Below, piece by piece: positions 35,952-45,937 of a stretch of 64,000 bases of DNA (positions within the stretch are counted from its first letter, which is position 1; each line of letters opens with the position of its first letter). Source of the stretch: an uncultured Alphaproteobacteria bacterium (GTDB taxonomy: Bacteria > Pseudomonadota > Alphaproteobacteria > HIMB59 > GCA-002718135). The notes beneath the pieces are model-generated. The model made no database searches and was not told where the DNA came from. It saw only the letters and a list, made by a program, of their open reading frames with translations. A program made the translations under genes and the position numbers. The stretch covers positions 124,001-188,000 of the forward strand of contig CACGGX010000001.1 in NCBI GenBank assembly GCA_902572735.1, written 5' to 3'.

Positions 35952-37218
35952 TTTGTGTATATTTATATTTTTAATCTCATGTACTCCAGTAAATTTATCT
36001 AAACAATCTCCTAATAATACTCAGGAAAATAGAATATCTGAAAAAATAGTAACAGTTAAAAGTGCTGATAATGTGATTGAAAAAAAGCAAGATAATAAAA
36101 ATAAAAACAATGAGTTCTTAAACAATGCTGTCTTAGATAAAACAATAATTGCTTTATTTGCAAAAGATGATGATCCAAAAACAACAAAACAATTTATAAA
36201 TACTTTTGAGTTAGGAATTTACAACTTAGGAGTAAAGAATATAAATTTACAAATTGAATTTTTTGAAACCAACAAAGACTTAGTCGATATTGTAGAAGCC
36301 AATCTTTCTCCTGGACGACTATTCTTGGGTCCAATCCAATCAAAATATACAAAATCAATAAACACTTTTTGTAACCATGAAGTTATTTTCTTTTCGTTTT
36401 CCTCTAAATCTTCACTTGCTAAAGATTGTATTTATTTATTTAATTTTTTTCCCGAAAATGAAGTTTCAGAATTATTATCATATTTAAATGATGGTGCAAA
36501 AGTAGCTCTGCTTTACCCTGAAAATGAATATGGATATCTAATAAACAGTTTTATTGATGATATAATTTTTGAAAGCAAGGCTATATTGGTAAACAGATCT
36601 TCATATAGAGAAGATTTATCAAATGTTAGAGAATCAATAAAAGAATTGGGGAAATATGAGTTAAGAAAATATGAATTAAACAGACAAAAAAAAATTTTAT
36701 CTTCTAAAAAAGACGAAAAATCAAAAAAAAGATTAAATAAATTACAAAAATTTAAAACTACAAATGATTATGATTTTACTCATGTGCTGATTGCCGATTA
36801 TGGTTTAAACTTGTTACAAGTTGCACCTCTTCTTCCATTCTACGATATTGATCCTAAAATTGTACAGTTTATGGGCACTGGAGTAATAGATGATAAAACT
36901 TTTTTCTACGAACCTTCATTGCAAAGAGCAATATTTCCAGGAATATCAGAGAAAAGGAGAATAAATTTAATTAATAATTATATGGAAATATATGATGAAG
37001 AGTTTTTAAGAACTTCTACACTCCCGTATGATTTAATTGCTTTAATAAATTTCATATACAATAAAGAATATAAGCTAAGAGATTTAATCAAACTTTTAAA
37101 TAATCCAAATAAAAAATTTGATGGTGTAGATGGAAATTTTTATTTTAAAAATAATATTATCAAAAGAGACCTTGATATATTAATGATAGATAGTGGAAAT
37201 GCTGTTGTAATTAATTAG
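35890..37218 (+). CDS. LpoA-like penicillin-binding protein activator lipoprotein
   Basis: Up to 442 residues. A lipoprotein signal (LFILCIFIFLISC) precedes a polar linker and a periplasmic-binding-protein type I fold (IALFAKDDDPKTT, GPIQSKYTKSINTF, KVALLYPENEYGYLINSF). The family includes LpoA, the outer-membrane activator of PBP1A, and the rsmI-lpoA divergent pair is conserved. The only canonical start in frame is ATG 35890, inside divergent rsmI, placing 18 extra residues before the signal; a non-ATG start nearer 35938 is possible. Its stop interlocks with rdgB by 8 bases. Confidence 0.75.
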   Translation: MSSKLPIGVATIDRPLIKLFILCIFIFLISCTPVNLSKQSPNNTQENRISEKIVTVKSADNVIEKKQDNKNKNNEFLNNAVLDKTIIALFAKDDDPKTTKQFINTFELGIYNLGVKNINLQIEFFETNKDLVDIVEANLSPGRLFLGPIQSKYTKSINTFCNHEVIFFSFSSKSSLAKDCIYLFNFFPENEVSELLSYLNDGAKVALLYPENEYGYLINSFIDDIIFESKAILVNRSSYREDLSNVRESIKELGKYELRKYELNRQKKILSSKKDEKSKKRLNKLQKFKTTNDYDFTHVLIADYGLNLLQVAPLLPFYDIDPKIVQFMGTGVIDDKTFFYEPSLQRAIFPGISEKRRINLINNYMEIYDEEFLRTSTLPYDLIALINFIYNKEYKLRDLIKLLNNPNKKFDGVDGNFYFKNNIIKRDLDILMIDSGNAVVIN

Positions 37219-37792
37219 ATAAAAAGCTAATTAATTTTTTTACAGCTATAGACCTATGGCTAATTTTATTTTTTTCTTGAGTGCTTAACTCAGCTAATGT
37301 TTTGTTATAATTTTTAGGAATGAAAATTGGATCATAACCAAAACCAAACCCACCTTTAGCTTGTTCAGAAATTTTTCCATCAATTTTTCCATTAAATATT
37401 ACATTTTGATTATCTTTAATTGTTAGGCTTATTGAAGTTTTAAAGTAAGCATTTTGTTTACTGTTTTTTTTAGTACTTTGAATAATATTGTCAAAACAAG
37501 CTTCATTACTTTTAAATTTATTTAAAAATCTTTTTGAAAGAACGCCTGGTTTCCAATTTAAACTTTCAATACATATGCCTGAGTCATCTGCAAAACAGGG
37601 AATACCGGTTTTAATAAATCCGTAGTCTGATTTTATTTTTGCATTTTCTTCAAATGTCTGACCATTTTCTTCTGGTTCTTCACTTATGTTTAGATCATTT
37701 AAAGAAAGAAGTTCTAGATTAAAATTGTTAAAAATTTTTTTAATTTCAATTATTTTATTTTTATTATTTGAGAAAAATAATAATTTCTTCAA
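37211..37792 (-). CDS. rdgB: Non-canonical purine NTP pyrophosphatase
   Basis: A 193-residue RdgB/HAM1 protein: LLFFSNNKNKIIEIKKIF at the N-terminus, CFADDSGICIESLNWKPGVLS near residue 65, GFGFGYDPIFIP near 149 and KNKISHRSIAVKKL at the end. It removes dITP, XTP and related nucleotides. Paired with rph as in many alphaproteobacteria; one base separates them. Confidence 0.95.
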   Translation of the reverse strand: MKKLLFFSNNKNKIIEIKKIFNNFNLELLSLNDLNISEEPEENGQTFEENAKIKSDYGFIKTGIPCFADDSGICIESLNWKPGVLSKRFLNKFKSNEACFDNIIQSTKKNSKQNAYFKTSISLTIKDNQNVIFNGKIDGKISEQAKGGFGFGYDPIFIPKNYNKTLAELSTQEKNKISHRSIAVKKLISFLSN

Positions 37793-37793
37793 T

Positions 37794-38504
37794 TTATTTC
37801 AAAGCCTCTTTTTGTTTGGAAATTATTTCTTTAACCCCAATTTTTGCTAGTGAAAATATTTCATTAAATTGATTGTCATTGAAGAAAAATTCTTCACCAG
37901 TAACTTGTATTTCAGATATTTCATCTGAATCACAAATCACAAAATTTGCATCTACTTGAGCTTCGGAGTCTTCCCTATAATCTAGATCCAATAATGCTTT
38001 ATTTTCCACTATGCCAGTTGATACTGCACCTATGAAGTTTTTGATAATTGGTTTTTGAAGATTATAATTATTCTTTAATTTTTCTATTGCTAGATATAAA
38101 GAAATAAAACCACCACTGATAGAAGCAGTTCTTGTCCCACCATCTGCTTGAATTACATCACAGTCTATTTTTATTTGACGTTCTCCAAGATTTGAAAGAT
38201 CAACAATTGATCTTAAGCTACGCCCAATTAACCTTTGTATTTCTTGCGTTCTACCAGATTGTTTTCCTTTTGCCGCCTCTCTATCCATTCTTGTATTTGT
38301 AGACCTTGGCAGCATTCCATATTCTGCTGTAACCCAACCCTTGCCAGTATTCTTTAACCAATGAGGAACTTTTTCATCAATTGTTGCAAGACAAAGGACA
38401 TGTGTATTTCCAAATTTTACTAAGCATGAACCATCGGCATGAATATTCACGTTTTTCTCAAATGATATTTCACGCATTTGATTGAAGGATCTATCTTTTC
38501 TCAT
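37794..38504 (-). CDS. rph: Ribonuclease PH
   Basis: A 236-residue phosphorolytic 3' exoribonuclease: VLCLATIDEKVPHW, GWVTAEYGMLPRSTNTR, the phosphate-binding RSGRTQEIQRLIGRSLR and DCDVIQADGGTRTASISG. It trims tRNA 3' ends. Divergent from hrcA with a 47-base spacer in which I see no CIRCE element. Confidence 0.97.
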   Translation of the reverse strand: MRKDRSFNQMREISFEKNVNIHADGSCLVKFGNTHVLCLATIDEKVPHWLKNTGKGWVTAEYGMLPRSTNTRMDREAAKGKQSGRTQEIQRLIGRSLRSIVDLSNLGERQIKIDCDVIQADGGTRTASISGGFISLYLAIEKLKNNYNLQKPIIKNFIGAVSTGIVENKALLDLDYREDSEAQVDANFVICDSDEISEIQVTGEEFFFNDNQFNEIFSLAKIGVKEIISKQKEALK

Positions 38505-38551
38505 ATAAATTTAATAATAGTAGATAAATATTTTTTTTAAATAAAATTCTT

Positions 38552-39598
38552 ATGTCTGATAATGTATATGCACAAATTAATGATAGATCGAAATTAATTT
38601 TCAAAAAATTAGTTGAGTCATATCTTAAAACTGGATCTCCAGCAGGTTCAGAAACAATTATGAAGATGGGAGGCTTAAATCTTTCCTCAGCATCAATTAG
38701 ATCTATACTGTCTAATTTGCAAAAAGAAGGACTTCTATATGCCCCACACAGATCAGCTGGGCGAATGCCTACTGAAAAAGGAATGAGATTTTTTGTTGAT
38801 GGTCTGTTGGAATTTGGAAGAATATCGAAAGTAGATAAAGAAAATATTAAACAGCAGTGCTTAACTAAGGGCAAATCCTATGAAGAGGTTCTCGATGTAG
38901 CTTCTAAGGCTATTTCAGGATTATCAAGTTATGCTGGAATAGTTATCGCACCAAAATTTCAAAAAAACTTAAAGCACGTTGAGTTTATAAGATTAAATAG
39001 TAGTCAATTAATGCTTATTCTTGCTTACGAAAATGGAGAAGTAGAAAACCGCATCATTGAAGATAGTGGTAAATATAATAGTTCATTATTAATACAGGCT
39101 TCAAACTACCTTACGACAAAGTTTACTAATAAAAACATTTCTCAAATTAAAAGATTAATACAAACAGAAATAAAAAATTCACAAAATGAGTTAGAATTAA
39201 TTTCATCAAAACTAATTCAACAAGGTATTATTGAAACTCAGCCTAATACTAAAAATCCTTATATTTTTCTACATGGTCAATCAAATTTATTAAAAGATGA
39301 AATTGTTTCTAAAGACTTAGATCAAATACGAAATCTTTTTGATGAAATTGAGAAAAAATCTAGTTTTGTAGATATATTAGAAACAGCAGGAAAAGCAAAA
39401 GGAGTTCAAATTTTTATTGGATCTAAAAATTTTTTGTTTAAACACTCTGGTCTTTCTATGGTAATGGCCCCATATAAAAATAATGAACAAGAAATCATTG
39501 GCGCTATAGGTGTAGTTGGGCCAACAAGATTAAACTACTCCAAAATAGTTCCGCTGGTTGACTATACGTCTAAAATTATTGGAAAGGTGATTGATTAA
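38552..39598 (+). CDS. hrcA: Heat-inducible transcription repressor HrcA
   Basis: A 348-residue HrcA: N-terminal winged helix (LVESYLKTGSPAGSETIMK and SSASIRSILSNLQKEGLL), the following RMPTEKGMRFFVDGLL, and a C-terminal GAF-like domain ending in IGVVGPTRLNYSKIVPLVDYTS. It represses groESL or dnaK operons at CIRCE and is itself refolded by GroEL. Neither its own upstream region nor the dnaK leader shows a CIRCE repeat, so its target is probably elsewhere. Its stop overlaps the grpE ATG by one base (TAATG). Confidence 0.95.
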   Translation: MSDNVYAQINDRSKLIFKKLVESYLKTGSPAGSETIMKMGGLNLSSASIRSILSNLQKEGLLYAPHRSAGRMPTEKGMRFFVDGLLEFGRISKVDKENIKQQCLTKGKSYEEVLDVASKAISGLSSYAGIVIAPKFQKNLKHVEFIRLNSSQLMLILAYENGEVENRIIEDSGKYNSSLLIQASNYLTTKFTNKNISQIKRLIQTEIKNSQNELELISSKLIQQGIIETQPNTKNPYIFLHGQSNLLKDEIVSKDLDQIRNLFDEIEKKSSFVDILETAGKAKGVQIFIGSKNFLFKHSGLSMVMAPYKNNEQEIIGAIGVVGPTRLNYSKIVPLVDYTSKIIGKVID

Positions 39599-40263
39599 TG
39601 GTTGAAAAAAAAGAAAAAGATAACCAACAAGAAAAAATTATAGAACCTGATTCTGAGAATATTGAAACTGAAGAAGATAATAATGATAGTCAAGAAAACA
39701 CAGATTCAGAAGAGACAAGCGAAGATAAAAATTCAGAAGAAGACAATTTAGAAAAGGAAATTGAAACACTAAAAGAAGAAAAAATCCGAGTACTTGCTGA
39801 AATGGAAAATCTTAGAAAAAGATTTGAACGAGAAAAAGTTGAAACAATAAAGTTTGGTAGTATAAATTTAGCAAGAGATATTCTATCGCCTGGAGATAAT
39901 TTAGAAAGAGCGCTAAATGCTCTACCAGAAGATGAAAATCATCCAGAAAGTATAAAAAATCTTATCGATGGTTTAAAAATGGTGCTTAAAGAATACAAAA
40001 GTACTCTTGAAAAACACGGAGTCAAAAAAATTGAAACTTTAAATCAAAAATTTGATCATAACTTTCATCAAGCAATGATGGAAGTTGAAAATAATGAAGT
40101 TGAAGAAGGAACAGTAGTACAAGAAGTCCAATCTGGCTATACAATGCATGACCGATTGCTCAGAGCAGCTATGGTTGGTGTTTCCAAAAAACCACTCGCT
40201 AAAACAGAAAAGCCTAAACAAGAAAAAGAAGAAGGCAATTCTGAAAACGAGAGTAAAGAATAA
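39598..40263 (+). CDS. grpE: Nucleotide exchange factor GrpE
   Basis: A 221-residue GrpE: a highly acidic N-terminal segment of about 60 residues, a long coiled coil (EKEIETLKEEKIRVLAEMEN, then LRKRFEREKVETIKFG), and the beta-wing domain with KHGVKKIETLNQKFDHNFHQ and GYTMHDRLLRAAMVGVSK. It exchanges ADP on DnaK. The acidic tail is longer than usual. Coupled to hrcA by a one-base overlap. Confidence 0.96.
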   Translation: MVEKKEKDNQQEKIIEPDSENIETEEDNNDSQENTDSEETSEDKNSEEDNLEKEIETLKEEKIRVLAEMENLRKRFEREKVETIKFGSINLARDILSPGDNLERALNALPEDENHPESIKNLIDGLKMVLKEYKSTLEKHGVKKIETLNQKFDHNFHQAMMEVENNEVEEGTVVQEVQSGYTMHDRLLRAAMVGVSKKPLAKTEKPKQEKEEGNSENESKE

Positions 40264-40313
40264 TCATAAAAACCCCTAAATTACTTGTTTTTTTAATATA
40301 AATACCAAACATC

Positions 40314-40341
40314 CTTGTATTTTAAAACTTTTTTCCCATAT
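40314..40341 (+). promoter_or_regulatory. RpoH (sigma-32)-type promoter of dnaK
   Basis: -35 CTTGTAT (40314-40320), 13-base spacer, -10 TCCCATAT (40334-40341); consensus CTTGAAA and CCCCATNT. Seven of eight -10 positions match. A small hairpin, CCAAT/ATTGG (40351-40364), lies at the expected 5' end of the transcript, and a Shine-Dalgarno-like AGAGGA precedes the dnaK ATG. Confidence 0.75.
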
Positions 40342-40392
40342 TTAATGTAGCCAATGATGATTGGTAAATAATTAAGCAAAGAGGATAAAAAT

Positions 40393-42315
40393 ATGGCAAA
40401 AGTAATTGGTATTGATTTAGGTACTACAAACTCCTGCGTTGCAGTAATGGACGGTAAGGAAGCAAAAGTAATTGAAAACTCTGAAGGCGGAAGAACAACA
40501 CCGTCAATGGTAGCATTCACTGATACAAAAGAAAAACTTGTTGGACAATCAGCTAAAAGACAAGCAGTAACTAATTCTGAAAATACTTTATTTGCCATAA
40601 AAAGATTAATCGGAAGAACATTTGAGGATGAAGCTGTTAAGTCTGATAGCGGATTAGTACCTTATAAAATAGTAAAAGGTGATAACGGCGATGCTTGGGT
40701 TGAAGCACGTGGTGACAAATATAGCCCAAGTCAAATTAGTGCATTTATTTTACAAAAAATGAAAGAGACAGCAGAGTCTTATTTAGGAGACACTGTTACA
40801 CAAGCAGTTATAACAGTTCCTGCTTATTTTAATGATGCTCAAAGACAAGCAACAAAAGATGCTGGGAAAATAGCCGGACTAGAAGTTTTAAGAATTATTA
40901 ATGAGCCTACTGCTGCAGCGTTAGCATATGGTTTAGATAAAAAGAAAACAGGCACAGTTGCTGTTTATGATCTTGGTGGAGGTACATTTGATATTTCTAT
41001 CTTAGAAATTGGTGACGGTGTTTTTGAAGTTAAATCAACCAATGGTGATACGCATCTTGGTGGTGAAGATTTTGATCTTAAAATTATTGATTACCTTGCT
41101 GACGAATTCAAAAAAGATAATGGTATTGATTTACGATCAGATAAACTTGCCCTTCAACGTTTGAAAGAGGCTGCTGAGAAAGCAAAAATTGAATTATCAA
41201 GTTCAACTGAAACAGAAGTTAACTTACCATTCATAACAGCTGATCAATCTGGTCCTAAACATTTAACGATTAAATTATCAAGAGCAAAACTAGAAGCTAT
41301 CGTAGGTGAACTTTTAAACCAAAGTTTAAAACCTTGTGAAATGGCACTTAAAGATGCTGGATTGCAAGCCGCAGAAATCGATGATGTTATTTTAGTTGGT
41401 GGTATGACAAGAATGCCTAAAGTAACAGAGATAGTAAAAAACTTCTTTGGTAAAGAGCCTAATAAAGGTGTTAACCCCGATGAAGTTGTAGCATCTGGTG
41501 CTGCTATTCAAGCAGGCGTATTACAAGGTGATGTCAAAGATGTATTATTACTTGATGTTACACCTTTATCACTTGGTATTGAAACACTTGGCGGTGTATT
41601 TACAAAACTTATTGATAAAAACACAACTATCCCAACAAAGAAGAGCCAGGTATTTTCTACAGCTGAGGATAATCAGAGTGCAGTAACTATTAGAGTGTTT
41701 CAAGGTGAAAGAGAAATGGCTGCTGATAATAAATTGCTAGGTCAGTTTGATCTAGTGGGTATTCCACCTGCTGCAAGAGGAATGCCACAAATTGAAGTAA
41801 CTTTTGATATTGATGCAAATGGTATTGTAAACGTTTCGGCTAAAGACAAATCAACTGGTAAAGAACAACAAATCAAGATCCAGGCCTCTGGCGGATTATC
41901 AGATGAAGAGATTGAAAAAATGGTCAAAGAGGCAGAAGAAAATGCTGAAGCTGACAAAAAGAAAAGAGAAGCTGTTGATACTAGAAACCATGCTGATAGT
42001 TTAATTAATGAAACTGAAAAGAACTTAAAAGAGCACGGAGATAAAATTCCTGAAGCTGATAGAAATAAAATCACAGAGGATATTGAAGAGCTTAAGAAAG
42101 TAAAAGATGGCGAGGATTTAGAAGCTATAAAATCTAAAACTGAAGCACTTGTTCAGTCATCTCTTAAAATGGGTGAAGCAATTTATAAACAAAACCCACA
42201 AGGTGCTGGACCTCAACCTGATCCATCTGGTGCTGAACCATCAGCTGATAATACAAAAGATGAAAAGGTTGTAGATGCAGAATTTGAAGAAGTAGACGAA
42301 GATAAAAAAGATTAA
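40393..42315 (+). CDS. dnaK: Chaperone protein DnaK (Hsp70)
   Basis: A 640-residue Hsp70. The nucleotide-binding domain has [17 protein letters not shown] at the start, [17 protein letters not shown] near residue 194, and [12 protein letters not shown] near 337. The linker [19 protein letters not shown] near 387 leads to the substrate-binding domain, and the acidic tail ends [11 protein letters not shown]. Full family length. Unlike grpE, it has its own leader of 129 bases with a heat-shock-type promoter. Codon use is more regular than in neighbours, as expected for an abundant protein. Confidence 0.98.
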   Translation: MAKVIGIDLGTTNSCVAVMDGKEAKVIENSEGGRTTPSMVAFTDTKEKLVGQSAKRQAVTNSENTLFAIKRLIGRTFEDEAVKSDSGLVPYKIVKGDNGDAWVEARGDKYSPSQISAFILQKMKETAESYLGDTVTQAVITVPAYFNDAQRQATKDAGKIAGLEVLRIINEPTAAALAYGLDKKKTGTVAVYDLGGGTFDISILEIGDGVFEVKSTNGDTHLGGEDFDLKIIDYLADEFKKDNGIDLRSDKLALQRLKEAAEKAKIELSSSTETEVNLPFITADQSGPKHLTIKLSRAKLEAIVGELLNQSLKPCEMALKDAGLQAAEIDDVILVGGMTRMPKVTEIVKNFFGKEPNKGVNPDEVVASGAAIQAGVLQGDVKDVLLLDVTPLSLGIETLGGVFTKLIDKNTTIPTKKSQVFSTAEDNQSAVTIRVFQGEREMAADNKLLGQFDLVGIPPAARGMPQIEVTFDIDANGIVNVSAKDKSTGKEQQIKIQASGGLSDEEIEKMVKEAEENAEADKKKREAVDTRNHADSLINETEKNLKEHGDKIPEADRNKITEDIEELKKVKDGEDLEAIKSKTEALVQSSLKMGEAIYKQNPQGAGPQPDPSGAEPSADNTKDEKVVDAEFEEVDEDKKD

Positions 42316-42343
42316 CGCTCCATAATTTTTATAAGGAGGAGAT

Positions 42344-43477
42344 GTGGCTGATAAAGATTTCTATGAGATACTAGGCGTTCAACGAAATGCCAGTGAAGAT
42401 GAAATAAAAAAAGCTTATAGAAAACAAGCCATGAAATATCATCCTGATCGTAACAAGGATGACAAAACTGCAGAAAGAAAATTCAAAGAAGCTGCTGCTG
42501 CTTATGAAGTTTTAAAAGATTCAGAAAAAAGATCAGCTTATGATCAATATGGACATGACGCTTTCAAACAAGGTGGAATGGGTGGAGCTCAAGGCTTTGG
42601 AGATTTTGCAGGTGGCTTTTCTGATATCTTTGAAGAGTTCTTTGGTGGAGGTTTTGGAGGACAATCATCAAGAAGACGAGGAGCACAAAGAGGAAGTGAT
42701 CTTCGTTATAATATGTCCGTCTCTCTATTCGAAGCTTTCACTGGAAAGAAACCACAAATAAGAATTCCAACTTATGTTGGTTGTGATGCCTGTGCAGCAA
42801 CTGGAAGTGCAGATAAATCTGGACCAAGTACCTGTTCTACTTGTGGTGGTGCAGGTAAAGTTCGATCACAACAAGGCTTCTTTTCAATTGAAAGACCATG
42901 CCCTACATGTGGCGGAGAAGGTTCAAGTATAAAAAATCCGTGTCTTAAATGTTCTGGAACGGGAAATATTAAAAAACAGAAAACAATTTCTGTTACTATT
43001 CCTGCTGGTGTTGATACAGGTACAAGAATTCGCATAGCTGGTGAAGGTGAACCTGGTGAAAGAGGTGCAGGAAATGGGGATCTATATATTTTTGTTGAAG
43101 TTCAAAAGGACAAACTCTTTGAAAGAGAAGAAGAAAATTTATTCTGTGAAATACCAATTTCAATCACTACTGCTATTTTAGGTGGCGAAATAGAAGTACC
43201 AACAATAGAGGGAAAAAAAGCCAGACTTAATATTCCAGCGGGAACTCAATCTGAAACGCAATTTAGACTACGTGGTAAAGGAATGAGTATACTTCGACAA
43301 AGTAGACGTGGAGATATGTATGTACAGGCAAACGTTGAAATACCAGTCAATCTAAATAGTAAACAAAAAGACATTTTAAGAGAGTTCGAAAATGAAGGTG
43401 GAACATCAAAAAAACATAGCCCAAAATCGCAAGGTTTTTTCTCAAAATTAAAAGAAGTCTGGGAAGATTTAACTTAA
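42344..43477 (+). CDS. dnaJ: Chaperone protein DnaJ (Hsp40)
   Basis: A 377-residue type I J-protein: J domain with YHPDRNKDD near residue 32, Gly/Phe-rich region (70-110), four zinc motifs CxxCxGxG-like near 146-213 ([32 protein letters not shown]), then the substrate-binding domains. The start is GTG at 42344, chosen because it follows the strong Shine-Dalgarno AAGGAGGA by five bases and begins the conserved DFYEILGV. The first zinc motif reads CDACAATG rather than CxxCxGxG. Confidence 0.97.
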   Translation: MADKDFYEILGVQRNASEDEIKKAYRKQAMKYHPDRNKDDKTAERKFKEAAAAYEVLKDSEKRSAYDQYGHDAFKQGGMGGAQGFGDFAGGFSDIFEEFFGGGFGGQSSRRRGAQRGSDLRYNMSVSLFEAFTGKKPQIRIPTYVGCDACAATGSADKSGPSTCSTCGGAGKVRSQQGFFSIERPCPTCGGEGSSIKNPCLKCSGTGNIKKQKTISVTIPAGVDTGTRIRIAGEGEPGERGAGNGDLYIFVEVQKDKLFEREEENLFCEIPISITTAILGGEIEVPTIEGKKARLNIPAGTQSETQFRLRGKGMSILRQSRRGDMYVQANVEIPVNLNSKQKDILREFENEGGTSKKHSPKSQGFFSKLKEVWEDLT

Positions 43478-43518
43478 TTTCTTTTCAACTTACAATCACC
43501 AAAGTATAAGAAGTTTTT

Positions 43519-44328
43519 ATGGCAAAAATTAAAATAGCAGTTGCAGGTTGTCTTGGCCGAATGGGTCAGGAAATATCAAAACAAATTTTACAAAATAAAA
43601 ATTTAGAATTTGTCGGTGGTTTTGAACACAAAAAACATAAAAATATAAACAAACCCTTAAACAAAGTTTCAAGTATAAACTCTGCAAAATTGGTTACAGC
43701 TAATGCAGCTCAGTTAATCAAAGAAGCAAATGTCATAATTGATTTTACAACACCTGAGTCCACTTTAGATAATCTTAAAATCGCTTCAGCAAATAAAACG
43801 GCAGTTGTTATTGGTACAACTGGAATGACAGACGCACAAAAAAAGAAAGTAAAAAGTTATTCTAAAAAAATACCGATACTCATGTCTTCTAACATGAGCT
43901 TGGGTGTTAACTTACTATTTAACTTAGTAAAACAAACAGCATCAGCCTTAAAAGATACTGATTATGATATTGAAATTGCTGAGACTCATCACAAACATAA
44001 AAAAGATGCCCCTTCTGGAACTGCATTATCTCTTGGCGAGTATGCTGCTGAAGGTAGAAAAACTAAGTTAAATAACTCAAAAGTTTTAGATCGTACAAAA
44101 AAACTAATATCTAGAAAAAAAGGCGACATTGGTTTTTCTGTAACAAGAGGTGGTGAAATTGCAGGTGAGCACACAGTAAGTTTTATAGGGTCAAATGACA
44201 GAATAGATTTAGTGCATAAGGCTAATAACAGATCAATTTTTGTAACAGGCGCTATTGATGCCGCAGTATTTGTATCAAAGAAAAAAATGGGATTTTTTTC
44301 TATGAATGATTTGATTTCTTTAAAATAA
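43519..44328 (+). CDS. dapB: 4-hydroxy-tetrahydrodipicolinate reductase
   Basis: A 269-residue DapB: NAD(P)-binding AVAGCLGRMGQEI near residue 6, VIDFTTPESTLDNL near 75, VVIGTTGMTD near 95, and catalytic ETHHKHKKDAPSGTAL near 154. It reduces dihydrodipicolinate in lysine and diaminopimelate synthesis, needed for peptidoglycan. Follows dnaJ by 41 bases, a common alphaproteobacterial order. Confidence 0.96.
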   Translation: MAKIKIAVAGCLGRMGQEISKQILQNKNLEFVGGFEHKKHKNINKPLNKVSSINSAKLVTANAAQLIKEANVIIDFTTPESTLDNLKIASANKTAVVIGTTGMTDAQKKKVKSYSKKIPILMSSNMSLGVNLLFNLVKQTASALKDTDYDIEIAETHHKHKKDAPSGTALSLGEYAAEGRKTKLNNSKVLDRTKKLISRKKGDIGFSVTRGGEIAGEHTVSFIGSNDRIDLVHKANNRSIFVTGAIDAAVFVSKKKMGFFSMNDLISLK

Positions 44329-44348
44329 ATATCTTGAAATTTTAATGT

Positions 44349-45437
44349 ATGAGTAAAGATATTTCATACTTTCCTAATAGAGAAATTGAGGGCGGCTGGA
44401 GACTCATATCAACTGATCACGCATCAAAATTACTAAATATCAATTTTAATTTAATTGAACTAGAAATAAAACGCCAACAATTGTTTTTTGGAAACCATCC
44501 TCAAAGTACAGTCATTATTAAAGATGGCTATTTAGTTTATGAAAATCATAGTTTCATGACATTGCCGCAAAGTCGTTTTGATATATGGTCTTGTACAAAA
44601 TCATTCACTGGAATTGCATGGATGTTTTTATTAGAAGAAATAAAAAAAAATAAATCTAAAAAAAATTTAGATATAAATTTACAAACACCTATCTACAATT
44701 TTCTTCCAAAAGATTTTATAAAAAACGACTCAAGAAAAAAAAATATCAATTTACACCATTTATTGTCTATGACTTCAGGTTTAAAAGGAGAAAATAATGA
44801 TATTTATGGCTTAGTGACTGGACCTCAAAATGGTCCATTTGAATTTGCTATTGGAAAATGTGAGAATAGATATGGAAAGTCAGTCGATATTTTATCTTCT
44901 GAACCTGGAAAACAATGGGAATATTCTGATCCAGCAGTGGCTTTACTTTCATTTGTTTTTTTTGAAATAACAAAAAAAAATATTCATGAATATTTATATG
45001 AAAAACTTTTTAGAATAATTGGTATAGAGAACGCTAGTTGGGATATTCACGGCGGTGGAAATTTTTTAGGTCCATTTACCTCATCGCATGTTGGTCTTCA
45101 CATTTCAGCCAGAGATTTATCACGCTTTGGATATTTCATGCTCAAAAAAGGACAATGGAATAATATTAAAATATTATCTTCAGATTATATAGACCTAGCA
45201 ACTACAAAATCACAAAATTTAAATTCATCTTACGGATATCAATTTTGGATAAATTCAGACGGCCTTCGATGGCCATCTTTACCAAGAGACACTTATGCTT
45301 TGGAAGGATACAACTCTAATAGATGTTATATTATACCATCTTATGACTTAATAATAACAAGAATAGGATCTGGGCCATCAGAATGGAATGAACAAAATTT
45401 CGTAAATAATATTTTTAAAAGTTTTAAAAAAAATTAA
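44349..45437 (+). CDS. Serine hydrolase of the beta-lactamase (class C)/DD-peptidase fold
   Basis: A 362-residue protein of the Beta-lactamase family (PF00144 type). The SxxK nucleophile motif is SCTK in DIWSCTKSFTGIAWM near residue 82; the Tyr motif is YSD (WEYSDPAVALLSF) near 197, and a C-terminal HGGG/SYGYQFW region lies near 300. No signal peptide, so it is probably a cytoplasmic esterase or peptidase rather than an antibiotic-resistance enzyme. Substrate unknown. Its stop interlocks with the convergent DUF2244 gene through TTAA (45434-45437). Confidence 0.75.
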   Translation: MSKDISYFPNREIEGGWRLISTDHASKLLNINFNLIELEIKRQQLFFGNHPQSTVIIKDGYLVYENHSFMTLPQSRFDIWSCTKSFTGIAWMFLLEEIKKNKSKKNLDINLQTPIYNFLPKDFIKNDSRKKNINLHHLLSMTSGLKGENNDIYGLVTGPQNGPFEFAIGKCENRYGKSVDILSSEPGKQWEYSDPAVALLSFVFFEITKKNIHEYLYEKLFRIIGIENASWDIHGGGNFLGPFTSSHVGLHISARDLSRFGYFMLKKGQWNNIKILSSDYIDLATTKSQNLNSSYGYQFWINSDGLRWPSLPRDTYALEGYNSNRCYIIPSYDLIITRIGSGPSEWNEQNFVNNIFKSFKKN

Positions 45438-45880
45438 TATAAATTTAATTGTTTTTTAATTCTTAAATATAAACCCTCTTTTAAATCAGCATGCAAGAAA
45501 GTTGCAACTTCAGTTTCTTTATCTGACTCTCTAATTGATAACTTGGAAGTATTTTTAAATTTTGTAAAAAAAACTTTAGACCAGTAAGTGCTGAATTTAG
45601 ATGAATGTAAAAGTTTATCACCTTTATATTTTCTTATAGATATTTCTTTTTGATTAATGTAAATTTCATCCTTTATATTTTTTTCTTTGAAATATAAACG
45701 TATTAAATAAAAAATTATCAGATATTCAAGTCCAAGAAATATAGATACAGGCCATGCACCTTGTACAATAAGAAAAGTAGAGAATAGTGAAATCCAACTT
45801 ATAAAAATAATTCCTAAAACTAAAAAGACTGATTTAGAACAGCTTTGATAGGGTCTTATATTTTCATTTAATGAATTCAT
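45434..45880 (-). CDS. DUF2244 membrane protein
   Basis: A 148-residue protein with two membrane segments (VFLVLGIIFISWISLFSTFL and, after GAWPVSIFLG, LEYLIIFYLIRLYF), followed by a soluble beta-rich tail. The GAWPVSIFLGLEYL motif is typical of DUF2244, an alphaproteobacterial family of unknown function often encoded near cytochrome-related or housekeeping genes. It stands alone, divergent from pyruvate carboxylase. Confidence 0.75.
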   Translation of the reverse strand: MNSLNENIRPYQSCSKSVFLVLGIIFISWISLFSTFLIVQGAWPVSIFLGLEYLIIFYLIRLYFKEKNIKDEIYINQKEISIRKYKGDKLLHSSKFSTYWSKVFFTKFKNTSKLSIRESDKETEVATFLHADLKEGLYLRIKKQLNLY

Positions 45881-45937
45881 AATTTACATTAATATAAAAT
45901 AACCTTTCTGATAAAGGGACATATGTGCACAGATGTT

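Noticed and set aside
44349..45437. Antibiotic-resistance class C beta-lactamase
   Set aside because: The SxxK and Tyr motifs show the fold, but there is no signal peptide and the Tyr motif is YSD, so a generic serine hydrolase is the safer call.
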